A stretch of DNA of 64,000 bases from Hydrogenophaga sp. Root209 (GCF_001428625.1 NZ_LMIE01000031.1:508711-572710); one strand, 5' to 3'. Positions 17,189 to 26,679 are shown, counted from the first letter of the stretch. Made by a program: numbers and translations. Notes: a model not told the origin generated them from the letters alone.

Positions 17189-17856
17189 TCGAAGGCGGCT
17201 TGAACCTGTACCACGCCCAGCTTCTGCTGGTGGGGCTCATGTGGACCGTGTGCCTGTCGGTGATCGCCTTCGTCGGCGGCGGCCTGGTCGGCGGCGTGGT
17301 GGCGCTGGGCCGCATCAGCCCGATCAAGGCCTTGCGCTGGCTGGCCATCGGCTGGATCCAGTTGATTCAAGGCACGCCGCTGCTGGTCTTGTTGTTCGTG
17401 TGCTATTTCGGTCTGAGCATCATCGGCCTGGAACTGCCCGGCCTGGTGGCGGCCAGCATCGCGATGGTGATCTACGTCAGCGCCTACCTGGGCGAGATCT
17501 GGCGTGGCTGTATCGAATCGGTGCCGCGAACGCAATGGGAAGCGGCCGAATGCCTGGCGCTGTCGCGCTCGCAACGCATGCGCCTGGTGGTGCTGCCGCA
17601 AGCGCTTCGCATCGCCACGCCCCCCACCGTGGGTTTCATGGTGCAGATCGTCAAGAACACCTCGTTGGCGTCCATCGTCGGCTTCATCGAGCTGGTGCGC
17701 GCCGGGCAGCTCATCAACAACTCCATCTTCCAGCCCTTCATGGTCTACGTGATCATCGCCGTCCTCTACTTCGCGATCTGCTACCCGCTGTCGGTCTGGA
17801 GTCGTCGGCTGGAACAGCGCCTGCAATTTGGCACCCGCATTCAGAGCGAGACATGA
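17185..17856 (+). CDS. Polar amino-acid-type ABC transporter permease 2
   Basis: Second inner-membrane permease, 223 residues, of the same HisM/GlnP class. It has an N-terminal TM-rich half beginning MIEGGLNLYHAQ, the EAA loop AAECLALSRSQRMRLVVLPQ, and the later KNTSLASIVGFIEL motif typical of this class. It is translationally coupled at both ends by ATGA overlaps with permease 1 and the ATPase. It probably pairs with permease 1. Confidence 0.93.
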   Translation: MIEGGLNLYHAQLLLVGLMWTVCLSVIAFVGGGLVGGVVALGRISPIKALRWLAIGWIQLIQGTPLLVLLFVCYFGLSIIGLELPGLVAASIAMVIYVSAYLGEIWRGCIESVPRTQWEAAECLALSRSQRMRLVVLPQALRIATPPTVGFMVQIVKNTSLASIVGFIELVRAGQLINNSIFQPFMVYVIIAVLYFAICYPLSVWSRRLEQRLQFGTRIQSET

Positions 17857-18602
17857 AAGAAGCCACCCCTATGCCACCGGTCGTCGAACTCCATGACGTG
17901 CACAAGCGCTTCGGTACCAATCAGGTGCTCAAGGGCGTGTCCTTCGCCATCCCCAAGGGCCAGGTCACGGCCATCATTGGCAAGAGCGGCTCGGGCAAAA
18001 GCACCGCGCTGCGCTGCATCAACCGGCTGGAGATCATCGACAGCGGCCGCATCCAGGTGTGCGGTCACGCGGTGCACGACGCCAGTGCGATCGACCTGCG
18101 TCGCCTGCGCATGGACGTGGGCATCGTGTTCCAGAGCTACAACCTGTTCCCCCACCTGACGGTGGCTGAAAACATCATGCTCGCGCCCAGGGCGGTGAAG
18201 GGCATGTCCGCGGCAGACGCGCGCGCCGTGGCCGAGCGAACCCTGCACCAGGTCGGCCTGGCCGAGAAGGCGCAGGCGTACCCCGAGCAGCTCTCGGGCG
18301 GACAGCAGCAGCGCGTGGCGATCGCGCGTTCGCTGGCCATGGAACCGCAGGTGATGCTGTTCGACGAGGTCACCTCGGCGCTGGATCCCCAACTCACAGG
18401 CGAAGTGCTGCGCGTGATCGAGCAGCTGGCCGAAGGCGGCATGACGATGGTGCTGGTCACGCACGAGATGGATTTCGCCGCGCGCGTCGCAGACACCGTC
18501 ATCTACATGCATGAAGGCCGGGTCTGGGAGACCGGCCCCGGCACCATGCTGCGCGATCCCAAGACGCCGGAGTTGCGCGAATTCCTCTCGCACGGTCTCT
18601 GA
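17853..18602 (+). CDS. Polar amino-acid-type ABC transporter ATP-binding protein
   Basis: ATPase of 249 residues of the HisP/GlnQ class. Walker A GKSGSGKST, Q-loop VFQSYNLFPHLT, signature [17 protein letters not shown], Walker B VMLFDEVTSALDP and the H-loop VTHEMDF are all intact. Its ATG overlaps the stop of permease 2, so the three membrane-complex genes are co-translated. An in-frame ATG at 17871 could also serve as the start. Confidence 0.94.
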   Translation: MKEATPMPPVVELHDVHKRFGTNQVLKGVSFAIPKGQVTAIIGKSGSGKSTALRCINRLEIIDSGRIQVCGHAVHDASAIDLRRLRMDVGIVFQSYNLFPHLTVAENIMLAPRAVKGMSAADARAVAERTLHQVGLAEKAQAYPEQLSGGQQQRVAIARSLAMEPQVMLFDEVTSALDPQLTGEVLRVIEQLAEGGMTMVLVTHEMDFAARVADTVIYMHEGRVWETGPGTMLRDPKTPELREFLSHGL

Positions 18603-18670
18603 CCCGCCGCACCCCCGCGTCACCCCATCCCTTTTCCCGTCCCTTCCTACAACGCAACAGGAGATACACC

Positions 18671-19465
18671 ATGTCCACATTCCCCATCCTGCGCCGCACT
18701 GTGCTGGTCGCTGCCCTTGGCTCACTGACACTGCCGGCGCTGGCCGATCTCGCCGACATCAAGGCCGCCGGCAAGATCCGCATCGGCGTCGATCTGAGCG
18801 CGCCCTTCTATGGCTACGTGGACGACAAGGTGAACCCAGCAGGCTCCGATGTGGAGGCAGCCCAGTTGCTGGCGAAGGACCTTGGGGTGCAGCTGGAAAT
18901 CGTGAACTCCACGAACTCGGCGCGCATCCCCAACCTGCTGTCGAACAAGGCCGACCTCATCATTTCCTCGCTGTCGATCACGCCCGACCGCCAGAAGGCC
19001 GTGGATTTCTCCATTCCCTATGGCGCCATCCAGGCCGCCGTGGGCGCGCCAAAGAGCATGAAGATCACTGGCGTTGAAGACCTCGCCGGCAAGACCGTGG
19101 CCGTCACGCGGGGCGGTCCGCAGGACAAGATGGTCACAGAGCGTGCACCCCAGGCCAAGGTGGTCCGGTTCGACGACGAAGCGACCTCGATCACGGCGGC
19201 CGCCAGTGGCCAGACCGACATCGTGGCCATCACGCCACCCATCATCGCGGCCATCGCCAAGCGGGCACCGGCGCGCGAGTTCGAAGTCAAGTTCGTGCTG
19301 CAGTCCTACCAGTTGGGGGTGGCGATGCGCAAGAACCAGCCGGAGCTGATGAACTGGGTGAATGGCTGGGTCAAGACCAATCTGGCCAACGGCAAGCTCA
19401 ACGACATCCACGTCAAGCATGCGGGCGTGCCCATCCCCAAGGACATCATCGACGGCGCCAAGTGA
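18671..19465 (+). CDS. ABC transporter substrate-binding protein, family 3
   Basis: Periplasmic binding protein of 264 residues with a signal peptide (hydrophobic residues 10-24, cleavage after ALA) and the SBP_bac_3 fold: IRIGVDLSAPFYGY start, SDVEAAQLLAKDLG, NSARIPNLLSNKADL with the ligand-carboxylate-binding Arg, and SITPDRQKAVDFS. AGGAG precedes the ATG. It delivers the substrate to the permease pair upstream. Ligand is unknown; the local genes suggest a small polyol or oxo acid. Confidence 0.93.
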   Translation: MSTFPILRRTVLVAALGSLTLPALADLADIKAAGKIRIGVDLSAPFYGYVDDKVNPAGSDVEAAQLLAKDLGVQLEIVNSTNSARIPNLLSNKADLIISSLSITPDRQKAVDFSIPYGAIQAAVGAPKSMKITGVEDLAGKTVAVTRGGPQDKMVTERAPQAKVVRFDDEATSITAAASGQTDIVAITPPIIAAIAKRAPAREFEVKFVLQSYQLGVAMRKNQPELMNWVNGWVKTNLANGKLNDIHVKHAGVPIPKDIIDGAK

Positions 19466-19496
19466 TCGCCATGCACCCCACCGGAAAGAACATTCC

Positions 19497-20039
19497 ATGA
19501 GCCGCCATTTCGGAGAGATTCGTCAACTGGGCTACGTCGTGCACGACATCGAGGCCGCCATGGACCACTGGAGCCGCACCCTGGGCGTGGGCCCGTGGTA
19601 CTACAACCCGCGCGTGCCGATCAAGAACTACCAGTACGACGGCAAAGACTACGAGCCGCACAACTCGGTGGCGCTGGCCAACTCGGGCTTCGTGCAGGTG
19701 GAGCTGATCCAGACCCGCAACGACGTGCCGTCGATGTACCGCGACTTTCTCCAGGCCGGGCGCACCGGGCTGCAGCACGTGGCGTACTGGACCAGCGACT
19801 ACGACGCGGACCTGAAGCGCCTGCTGACGCAGGGCTTCAAACCGAAGATGCAGGGCGAAGTCGGTGAACGCGGCCGCTTCATCTATTTCGACACCGAGTT
19901 CCACCCGGGCACGGTGATCGAACTCTCTGAAGTGGCCGGCCCCAAAGGTCGGATGTTCGACCTGATCCGCGAGTCTTCCCGGTCCTGGGACGGCATCACG
20001 GACCCGGTGCGCCCCTTTCCCGACCTGACCACCCTCTGA
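19497..20039 (+). CDS. VOC (glyoxalase/epimerase) fold protein of the RuBisCO-like operon
   Basis: Single-chain vicinal-oxygen-chelate protein of 180 residues. Candidate metal ligands are the His in YVVHDIEAA, the His in QHVAYW and the Glu in GTVIELSEV, an H-H-E set shared with methylmalonyl-CoA epimerase-like members. It starts at an ATG 31 bases after the binding-protein stop. Its position between the transporter and the RuBisCO-like protein suggests an isomerase or epimerase acting on a keto or enol intermediate. No specific reaction can be assigned from sequence. Confidence 0.85.
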   Translation: MSRHFGEIRQLGYVVHDIEAAMDHWSRTLGVGPWYYNPRVPIKNYQYDGKDYEPHNSVALANSGFVQVELIQTRNDVPSMYRDFLQAGRTGLQHVAYWTSDYDADLKRLLTQGFKPKMQGEVGERGRFIYFDTEFHPGTVIELSEVAGPKGRMFDLIRESSRSWDGITDPVRPFPDLTTL

Positions 20040-20048
20040 CCCCCACTC

Positions 20049-21326
20049 ATGACGCATCACGAACGCCTGGAGGCGACCTACCTGATCGAGACGCCGCTGG
20101 ACCCCGCGCAAGTGGCCGAGGTGATGGCGGGCGAACAATCCTGCGGCACCTTCACCCGCGTGCATGGCGAAACCGATGCCCTGCGCGAACGCGCACGGGC
20201 CACGGTGGAACAGATCGAGGCGCTGCCCGATGCCCCCGCCCCCAGCCTGCCCAACGCCTGGCTGGAGCGGCAGGGCCGCGGGGGACCCTGGCGGCGCGCG
20301 CGCGTGCGCATTGCGTTTCCAACCGCCAACATCGGCGCCAACCTGCCCACGCTGGCCGCGACCGTGAGTGGCAACCTGTACGACCTGGGCGAGGTCACCG
20401 GCATGCGGCTGGAGTCGTTGCGGCTCCCCGCGGCGTACCGCGCGCGATTCGACCTGCCACTGCTGGGCACCAGCGGCACGCGCGCGCGCACCGGCGTGAG
20501 CAGCGGCGCGCTGGTGGGCACCATCATCAAACCCAACGTAGGCCTCTCGTCCGAACAGACGGCCGAACTCGTGACACGCCTTTGCGCGGCGGGTGTGGAC
20601 TTCATCAAGGACGATGAGGTCTGCGCGGACCCGGCACACGCCCCCCTGGCCCAGCGCATACCTGCCGTCATGGCGGCCGTGCGAGAGCACCAGCAACGCA
20701 CCGGCAAACATGTGATGGTGGCCTTCAACATCACCGACGAGACCGACGCCATGCGCCGCCACGCGGACCTGGTGGAGCGCGAGGGCGGCTCCTGCGTGAT
20801 GGCCAGCCTGAACTGGTGTGGCTACTCGGCGCTGCAAACCTTGCGCCGGCACACCCCGCTGGCCCTGCACGGCCATCGCAATGGCTTTGGCGCGCTCTCG
20901 CGACACCCATTGCTGGGCATCGGGTTTCAGGCCTATCAAACGCTGTGGCGTCTGGCCGGCGTGGACCACATGCACGTGCATGGTCTCCAGGGCAAGTTCT
21001 CCCAGCCCGATGACGAAGTGACCGAGTCTGCCCGCGACTGCCTCCTGCCCTTGGCCGACGGCGTCAACGACACCGTCATGCCCGCTTTTTCCTCCGGCCA
21101 GTGGGCGGGCACCGTTCCTGCCACCTGGGCCGCCACCGGCACGGACGACCTGCTCTTCATGTCCGGCGGCGGCATCCTCGCGCACCCGGGCGGACCCGAG
21201 GCGGGCGTGGCGAGCATCCGTCAGGCCTGGTCCGCGACGCGCGCTGGCCAGTCGCTTGACGCCGCCGCGCGCGACGCCCCCGAACTCGCCGCCGCCCTGG
21301 CGTTTTTCGGTCCCAGAACGAAGTGA
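20049..21326 (+). CDS. RuBisCO-like protein (form IV), OiaX-type decarboxylase candidate
   Basis: RuBisCO large-chain superfamily protein of 425 residues. Unlike many RuBisCO-like proteins it keeps most catalytic positions: Lys161 in GTIIKPNVG, the metal-ligand set Lys187-Asp189-Glu190 in FIKDDE, His276-Arg277, the His cluster 307-311, Lys316 in GKFS, and the phosphate-binding MSGGGILAHPGG. In apiose catabolism, RuBisCO-like proteins decarboxylate or transcarboxylate 3-oxoisoapionate 4-phosphate after phosphorylation by a DUF1537 kinase. The same pair is found here with a four-base overlap between this gene and the kinase gene. True CO2 fixation is unlikely: there is no phosphoribulokinase or small subunit nearby. 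Confidence 0.9.
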   Translation: MTHHERLEATYLIETPLDPAQVAEVMAGEQSCGTFTRVHGETDALRERARATVEQIEALPDAPAPSLPNAWLERQGRGGPWRRARVRIAFPTANIGANLPTLAATVSGNLYDLGEVTGMRLESLRLPAAYRARFDLPLLGTSGTRARTGVSSGALVGTIIKPNVGLSSEQTAELVTRLCAAGVDFIKDDEVCADPAHAPLAQRIPAVMAAVREHQQRTGKHVMVAFNITDETDAMRRHADLVEREGGSCVMASLNWCGYSALQTLRRHTPLALHGHRNGFGALSRHPLLGIGFQAYQTLWRLAGVDHMHVHGLQGKFSQPDDEVTESARDCLLPLADGVNDTVMPAFSSGQWAGTVPATWAATGTDDLLFMSGGGILAHPGGPEAGVASIRQAWSATRAGQSLDAAARDAPELAAALAFFGPRTK

Positions 21327-22654
21327 GCCTCACGACGGAGAACCCACCGCCACGGCTGGCTTGGTACGGTGACGACTTCACAGGCGCCACCGACACGCTG
21401 GCCACCGCCGCGCAGGCGGGACTGCGAAGCCTGCTGTTCCTCGGCGTGCCGGCCGAGCGGCACCTGAACCAAGCCGGGCCGCTGGACGCCATCGGCATCG
21501 CCGGCGCGGCGCGTGCAATGGACCCGCAGGCCATGGCGGAAGAGCTGGAGCCCGTGGGCCGCTTCTTCGCCTCGTTGCGTTCGCCGGTGGTCCACTACAA
21601 GTGCTGCTCCACGTTTGACAGCGCCCCCCATGTGGGCAACATCGGGGTGGCCATCCGGACGCTCAACAGACACATCAACAGCGCCTGGGTGCCCGTTGTC
21701 GGCGGCCAACCCAACATCGGTCGCTACTGCTGTTTCAGCCAGTTGTTCGCTGCAGCCGGCACCCAGGGCGAGGTGCACCGCATCGACCGCCACCCCACGA
21801 TGTGCCAGCATCCTGTGACGCCCATGACCGAGGCCGATCTCCGCCGGCATCTTCAGGCGCAGGGACTGCATCGTGTGGCGGCGCTGCACTATCCGGGCTA
21901 CGCCCTGAGCGCAGACGCGCAGGACGCTGCGCTGCAACGGCTGCTCGCGCAACAACCCGACGCGGTGCTGATGGATGTTTCAGGCCCCCAAGACCTGCCT
22001 GCCGTGGGCCGTCTCATCTGGCGCGATGCCCGACAAGCCACCGTGCTGGCCGTGGGGTCCAGTGGCGTTGTTCAGGCGCTCGCTGCCCATTGGGGCAACA
22101 CGGAAGTCGCATCGACCCTGGATATGCCCCGCCCCGCCGATGGCCCGGTGTTCGCCTTCGCGGGAAGCCTTTCCCCTCAGACGGAGACGCAGGTCGCTGC
22201 CGCCAGTTCGTACCGGAAAACACCGTTGGACGTTCGCCGGCTGTTGTGCGAACCCCGCCACGCGGCGGATTGCGCCGAGGCCGTGCTTGCGGGCCTTGAC
22301 GGAGGACATCACGTGTTGCTCCACACCCAAGCCAGCGCCCGTCACGCCGATCTCGACTCGCTGGCGGTGGCCTCGGCCACCGGCGATCTTGTGGCCCGAA
22401 TCGTGGGGATGCGGGCCAGCCAAGGCCGCCCCCTGCGGCGGATCGGCATTGCCGGCGGCGACACCTCGAGCCTCGCCGTTCAGAAACTCGGCATCTGGGG
22501 ACTGAGCTGCCAGGGCGTGCTCGCCCCGGGGGTAACACTGAGCAGAGCACACAGCGACCACGCGAGTCTGAATGGGCTGGAGCTCATGCTCAAGGGGGGG
22601 CAAATGGGGCCGCCCGAGGTGTTCGAACGACTTGTCTGGGGCCTCCGGGACTGA
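21323..22654 (+). CDS. DUF1537 four-carbon-acid-sugar kinase family protein (OiaK-like)
   Basis: ATP-dependent kinase of 443 residues. The N-terminal domain has the substrate-binding YGDDFTGATD motif (residues 15-24) and the C-terminal nucleotide-binding domain has IGIAGGDTSSLAVQ. The GTG start overlaps the stop of the RuBisCO-like protein gene (GTGA), arguing for coupled production. Family members phosphorylate tetronates, 3-oxo-tetronates or 3-oxoisoapionate; the neighbour favours the last type or a related oxo acid. It is the final gene of the operon and runs toward the convergent phosphate transporter with a 21-base gap. Confidence 0.9.
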   Translation: MSLTTENPPPRLAWYGDDFTGATDTLATAAQAGLRSLLFLGVPAERHLNQAGPLDAIGIAGAARAMDPQAMAEELEPVGRFFASLRSPVVHYKCCSTFDSAPHVGNIGVAIRTLNRHINSAWVPVVGGQPNIGRYCCFSQLFAAAGTQGEVHRIDRHPTMCQHPVTPMTEADLRRHLQAQGLHRVAALHYPGYALSADAQDAALQRLLAQQPDAVLMDVSGPQDLPAVGRLIWRDARQATVLAVGSSGVVQALAAHWGNTEVASTLDMPRPADGPVFAFAGSLSPQTETQVAAASSYRKTPLDVRRLLCEPRHAADCAEAVLAGLDGGHHVLLHTQASARHADLDSLAVASATGDLVARIVGMRASQGRPLRRIGIAGGDTSSLAVQKLGIWGLSCQGVLAPGVTLSRAHSDHASLNGLELMLKGGQMGPPEVFERLVWGLRD

Positions 22655-22675
22655 TCCGCAGGCCCGGTGCGCGGT

Positions 22676-24271
22676 TCAACTGAGCACGGCGCGAACGATG
22701 TAGAAAAGGATGGCCGCCAGCACTGCCGTGGCGGGCACGGTGATGATCCACGCGGCCACGATGCGCATGACGGCCGAGCGTTTGACGATCTCCTTTTTGA
22801 TCGCCTTCTTCATGGCCCGCTGTTCTTTTTTGGCCAGCAAGGCACCCTCGGCGGTTTCGATCGCCTCGCGCTGCTTGGTGCGGCGCTTCATCTCGGCGAG
22901 CATGCGTTTCTTCTCCTGCACCTCGGCCGCTTCGAAGCGGTGCAGGTAGGCCTCGACCTCGGCACGATCGGCGCCCTGGTGGCCGGCAAACACCACCGCT
23001 TCCATCTTGGCGTAGTTCACCTTGAGCAATTCGCGCAGGAACCCCACGCCGAACACCGCGCCGATGGAAATGTGCGTGGTGGACACCGGCATGCCGAGCT
23101 GCGAGGCGACGATCACGGTGAGCGTGGCCGACATGGCGATGGAGTAGGCGCGCATGTTGTCCAGCTCGGTGATTTCCTTGCCCACGGTGCGGATCAAACG
23201 CGCGCCATACAGCGCCAACCCCACTGACAAACCGAACGCGCCGAGCACCATGACCCAGAGCGGCGTGCCGGCCTTGGTGGCGATGGCGCCCTCTTTCACC
23301 GCTTCGTAGATGGCGGCCAGCGGTCCGATCGCGTTGGCCACGTCGTTGGCGCCGTGCGCAAAGCTCAACAGCGCAGCCGAACAGATGAGTGGCCAGGTGA
23401 ACAGGCGGTTCACGCCATCCTTGCTGTTGTCCTGACGGATGGCCATGCGCGCAATCGGCTTGCGGATCAGCCACCACACCACCACGGCCACCACCAGGCC
23501 AATGGCCAGGGCGGCCAGGAACCCGATCTTGACCAGTTGGCTCACCCCCTTGAGCAGCATGTACGTCGTGTACGCCCAGACCATCAGCGAGATGAGCACC
23601 GGCACCACACGACTGGCGGCCTCGGTTTTGTCGGCGCGGTAGGTCACGCTGCGCTTGATGAGGTAGAGGAAGGCAGCGGCCATCGCGCCGCCCATCAGCG
23701 GCGAAATCACCCAGCTGATGACGATGGCGCCAATGGTGTCCCAGTTGACCAGGCCCCAGCCGCCAGCGGCAATGCCCGCACCCATGACGGCACCGATGAT
23801 GGAGTGGGTGGTGGACACCGGTGCGCCCACGGCAGTGGCCAGGTTGAGCCAGAGCGCACCGGCCAGCAGGGCCGAGAACATGACCCAGGCAAAGAGGGCG
23901 GGGTCGGAGATGGCGGCCGGGTCAATGATGCCGCCCTTGATCGTGCCAACCACGTCACCACCCGCGACGATGGCGCCCAACGCCTCGAACACCGCAGCCA
24001 CCACGATGGCCCAGCCCATGGTCATGGCGCCCGAACCCACGGCAGGCCCCATGTTGTTGGCCACGTCGTTGGCACCGATGTTCATGGCCATGTAGGCGCC
24101 CACGCTGGCGGCCACGATGAGCAGCCAGACAGCGGATGAGGTCAGGCCGATGGTGGAAGCGCCGGTGAGCGAGGCATACACCCCCACCAGGATGAGGAAC
24201 AGCACTGCGGCGCCCAGTTGAAGGGCCTCCTGGTGCTTGGAGATGAAGCGGCTACGGGCTTTTTTGGGCAT
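22676..24271 (-). CDS. Inorganic phosphate transporter, PiT family
   Basis: Low-affinity proton- or metal-coupled phosphate permease of 531 residues with about ten membrane helices. The duplicated PiT signature is present as GANDVANNMGPAVGSGA (near residue 66) and GANDVANAIGPLAAIY (near 308). A charged cytoplasmic segment near the C-terminus (about 430-495, rich in Glu/Lys/Arg) lengthens it compared with minimal PiT proteins. It has no PhoU partner here, and the next gene on the same strand is the upstream oligoribonuclease. Confidence 0.93.
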   Translation of the reverse strand: MPKKARSRFISKHQEALQLGAAVLFLILVGVYASLTGASTIGLTSSAVWLLIVAASVGAYMAMNIGANDVANNMGPAVGSGAMTMGWAIVVAAVFEALGAIVAGGDVVGTIKGGIIDPAAISDPALFAWVMFSALLAGALWLNLATAVGAPVSTTHSIIGAVMGAGIAAGGWGLVNWDTIGAIVISWVISPLMGGAMAAAFLYLIKRSVTYRADKTEAASRVVPVLISLMVWAYTTYMLLKGVSQLVKIGFLAALAIGLVVAVVVWWLIRKPIARMAIRQDNSKDGVNRLFTWPLICSAALLSFAHGANDVANAIGPLAAIYEAVKEGAIATKAGTPLWVMVLGAFGLSVGLALYGARLIRTVGKEITELDNMRAYSIAMSATLTVIVASQLGMPVSTTHISIGAVFGVGFLRELLKVNYAKMEAVVFAGHQGADRAEVEAYLHRFEAAEVQEKKRMLAEMKRRTKQREAIETAEGALLAKKEQRAMKKAIKKEIVKRSAVMRIVAAWIITVPATAVLAAILFYIVRAVLS

Positions 24272-24378
24272 GTGAATCTCGCGTGAATGTCACGATTTTG
24301 TCATGTTGATCAGGGACGCCCATCGGCTCAAGGGCCGATCCGCCTGGGCGCTGCACTCTCGGCAAAGGGCACCTGCGC

Positions 24379-24984
24379 TCAGCGCAGGAAGTGCTTGCGG
24401 TAGTGCTCCAGCTCGTCGATGGACTCGTGCACATCGGCCAGCGCGGTGTGTTTCTGGTGCTTCTTGAAGGCGTCGTACACCTCGGGCCGCCAACGCTTGG
24501 CCAGCTCCTTGAGCGTGCTGACATCAAGACACCGGTAATGCAGGTACGCCTCGAGCTTGGGCATGTACTTCACGAGAAATCGGCGGTCCTGGCTGATGGT
24601 GTTGCCGCACATGGGCGAGCCGCTGCGGGGCACATACTTGCCGATGAACGCCAGCAGCTCGGCCTGCGCCTGCTCCTCGGTCACGGTGCTGGCCTTGACC
24701 TTGTCGATCAGGCCGCTCTTGCCGTGCGTGCCCTTGTTCCAGTTGTCCATGGCACCCAGCACCGCGTCGCTCTGGTGGATCACGAGCACCGGGCCTTCGA
24801 TGCGCGGCGTGAGCTGCGGGCCGGTGATGATCACCGCGATCTCCAGCAAACGTTCCTTTTCGGGGTCCAGGCCACTCATCTCGCAGTCGATCCAGACCAG
24901 GTTCTGGTCACTTTTGGCGAGGGTGGGGGTGTCGGTGGTGGCGGGGGCCAGGGCCGTATCGGCCGGAGTGGGGGCAGAAGTCAT
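24379..24984 (-). CDS. orn: Oligoribonuclease
   Basis: 3'-5' exonuclease that degrades short oligoribonucleotides, including the pGpG product of cyclic di-GMP turnover. The 201-residue protein has the DEDDh set: Asp33 and Glu35 in [10 protein letters not shown], Asp in the SQDRRFLV segment, and the C-terminal His-Asp of [10 protein letters not shown]. The ATG at 24984 is used; about 28 N-terminal residues rich in Pro/Thr/Ala precede the conserved domain and are longer than in E. coli. It is divergent from the M48 protease gene. Confidence 0.95.
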   Translation of the reverse strand: MTSAPTPADTALAPATTDTPTLAKSDQNLVWIDCEMSGLDPEKERLLEIAVIITGPQLTPRIEGPVLVIHQSDAVLGAMDNWNKGTHGKSGLIDKVKASTVTEEQAQAELLAFIGKYVPRSGSPMCGNTISQDRRFLVKYMPKLEAYLHYRCLDVSTLKELAKRWRPEVYDAFKKHQKHTALADVHESIDELEHYRKHFLR

Positions 24985-25085
24985 GCCGGGATTTTCACCG
25001 ATCGGCCGCGACGTCCTGAAACAGGACGGTTCGACCAAGCCCCCAAGGGCATGCGACAGCGGCCGTCTTCGATAGACTCCACCCC

Positions 25086-26351
25086 ATGGACACCGCATCT
25101 CTTGCCTTCACCGCCCTCTTCTGCGCCCTGCTGGTGCTGGGGCTGGTCATCCGCACCGCGCTTGCGAGTCGGCAGATCCGCCACGTGGCCCGCAACCGAG
25201 GCACCGTGCCGGTGGCGTTCAGCGACACCATTTCAGTGGCAGCCCACCAGAAGGCGGCCGACTACACCGTCACCAAGACGCGCTTCGGCATGCTGGAGAT
25301 CGCCATCGAAGCCGCGTTGCTGACCGGCTGGACCCTGTTGGGCGGCCTCGACTGGCTCAACCAGGCCCTGCTGGCAGCCCTGGGCGGCGGCATGGTGCAA
25401 CAGCTCGCGCTGCTCGGATCGTTCGCCGTCATCGGCGGCCTGATCACGCTGCCGTTGGGCTGGTATGCCACTTTCCGCATTGAAGAACGCTTCGGCTTCA
25501 ACAAGATGACGCTCTCGCTGTGGCTGGGCGACTTGCTCAAGGGTGTGCTGGTCGGCACGCTGATTGGCCTGCCGATTGCAGCGCTCGTGCTGTGGCTCAT
25601 GGGCGCGGCCGGGCCGGCGTGGTGGCTGTGGGCCTGGGGCGTGTGGATGGCCTTCAACCTGCTTGCCCTGGTGCTCTACCCGACGGTGATCGCGCCGCTC
25701 TTCAACAAGTTCGAGCCGCTGGCTGATGAAACCCTGAAGGCGCGTGTGAACGCCCTGATGCAGCGCTGCGGCTTCGCGGCCAAGGGCCTGTTCGTGATGG
25801 ACGGGAGCAAACGCAGCGCCCACGCCAACGCCTACTTCACCGGTTTCGGCGCGGCCAAGCGCGTGGTGTTCTTCGACACCCTGCTCAAGCAGCTCAGCCC
25901 GCAAGAGATCGACGCTGTGCTGGCGCACGAGCTCGGCCACTACAAGCGCCGCCACATCATCAAGCGCATCGGGCTGATGTTCGCGCTCAGCCTGGCCGGC
26001 TTCGCGCTGCTGGGCTGGCTGTCCAGCCAGGCGTGGTTTTTCACCGGTCTGGGCGTCATGCCCTCCCTGGACGCGCCCAACAACGCATTGGCGCTCATCC
26101 TCTTCATGATGGTCGTCCCACTGCTCACCTTTTTCCTCTCGCCGCTGATGGCGCAGCTCTCGCGCAAGCACGAGTTCGAGGCCGATGCCTACGCCGTGGC
26201 TCAGACCAACGGGGCCGATCTCGCCAGCGCCTTGCTCAAACTCTACAAGGACAATGCCAGCACGCTCACGCCCGACCCGGTGTACGCGCGCTTTTACTAC
26301 TCCCACCCACCGGCCAGCGAGCGCCTGACGCGCCTGCAAGCCGCTGCTTGA
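25086..26351 (+). CDS. M48 family metallopeptidase, CAAX-protease (Ste24) type
   Basis: Integral-membrane zinc protease of 421 residues. The N-terminal half carries several helices and the KTRFGMLE...FGFNKM region of the CAAX prenyl protease N-domain; the peptidase domain has [10 protein letters not shown] (His281, Glu282, His285) and the third-ligand motif FEADAYA. Bacterial relatives act in membrane-protein quality control, since bacteria have no prenylated CAAX proteins. It starts a run with phhB (8-base gap) and rsgA. Confidence 0.92.
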   Translation: MDTASLAFTALFCALLVLGLVIRTALASRQIRHVARNRGTVPVAFSDTISVAAHQKAADYTVTKTRFGMLEIAIEAALLTGWTLLGGLDWLNQALLAALGGGMVQQLALLGSFAVIGGLITLPLGWYATFRIEERFGFNKMTLSLWLGDLLKGVLVGTLIGLPIAALVLWLMGAAGPAWWLWAWGVWMAFNLLALVLYPTVIAPLFNKFEPLADETLKARVNALMQRCGFAAKGLFVMDGSKRSAHANAYFTGFGAAKRVVFFDTLLKQLSPQEIDAVLAHELGHYKRRHIIKRIGLMFALSLAGFALLGWLSSQAWFFTGLGVMPSLDAPNNALALILFMMVVPLLTFFLSPLMAQLSRKHEFEADAYAVAQTNGADLASALLKLYKDNASTLTPDPVYARFYYSHPPASERLTRLQAAA

Positions 26352-26358
26352 AATACCC

Positions 26359-26679
26359 ATGAACCCCATCCACCAGAACCGCCGCGCCCTCTCGGCCACC
26401 GAAATCGTGAGCCAGCTCACCCAGCTCAATGGCGAATCCGCCCAGGGCTGGAAACTGATCGATGGCGCGCTGGAGAAAACCTTCACCTTCGCCAACTTCC
26501 ACGAAACCATGGCCTTCGTGAACGCGGTGGCCTGGATCGCCCACCGCGAGGACCACCACCCCGACCTGGCCCTGGGCTACAGCCGCTGCACGGTGCGCTT
26601 CAACACGCACGACGTGGGTGGCATCTCGGTGAGCGACTTCCATTGCGCGGGCGCGGTGGACGCACTGCAAAAGGCCTGA
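26359..26679 (+). CDS. phhB: 4a-hydroxytetrahydrobiopterin dehydratase
   Basis: Pterin-4a-carbinolamine dehydratase of 106 residues that regenerates the pterin cofactor of aromatic amino acid hydroxylases. The conserved EDHHPDLALGYSRCTVRF region holds the catalytic His pair. No phenylalanine hydroxylase gene is in the window. The stop overlaps the start of rsgA (TGATG), so the two are co-translated. Confidence 0.94.
   Translation: MNPIHQNRRALSATEIVSQLTQLNGESAQGWKLIDGALEKTFTFANFHETMAFVNAVAWIAHREDHHPDLALGYSRCTVRFNTHDVGGISVSDFHCAGAVDALQKA

Noticed and set aside
20049-21326. True RuBisCO for CO2 fixation
   Set aside because: No phosphoribulokinase or small subunit is present, the protein is short, and the DUF1537 kinase overlap indicates a catabolic RuBisCO-like role.
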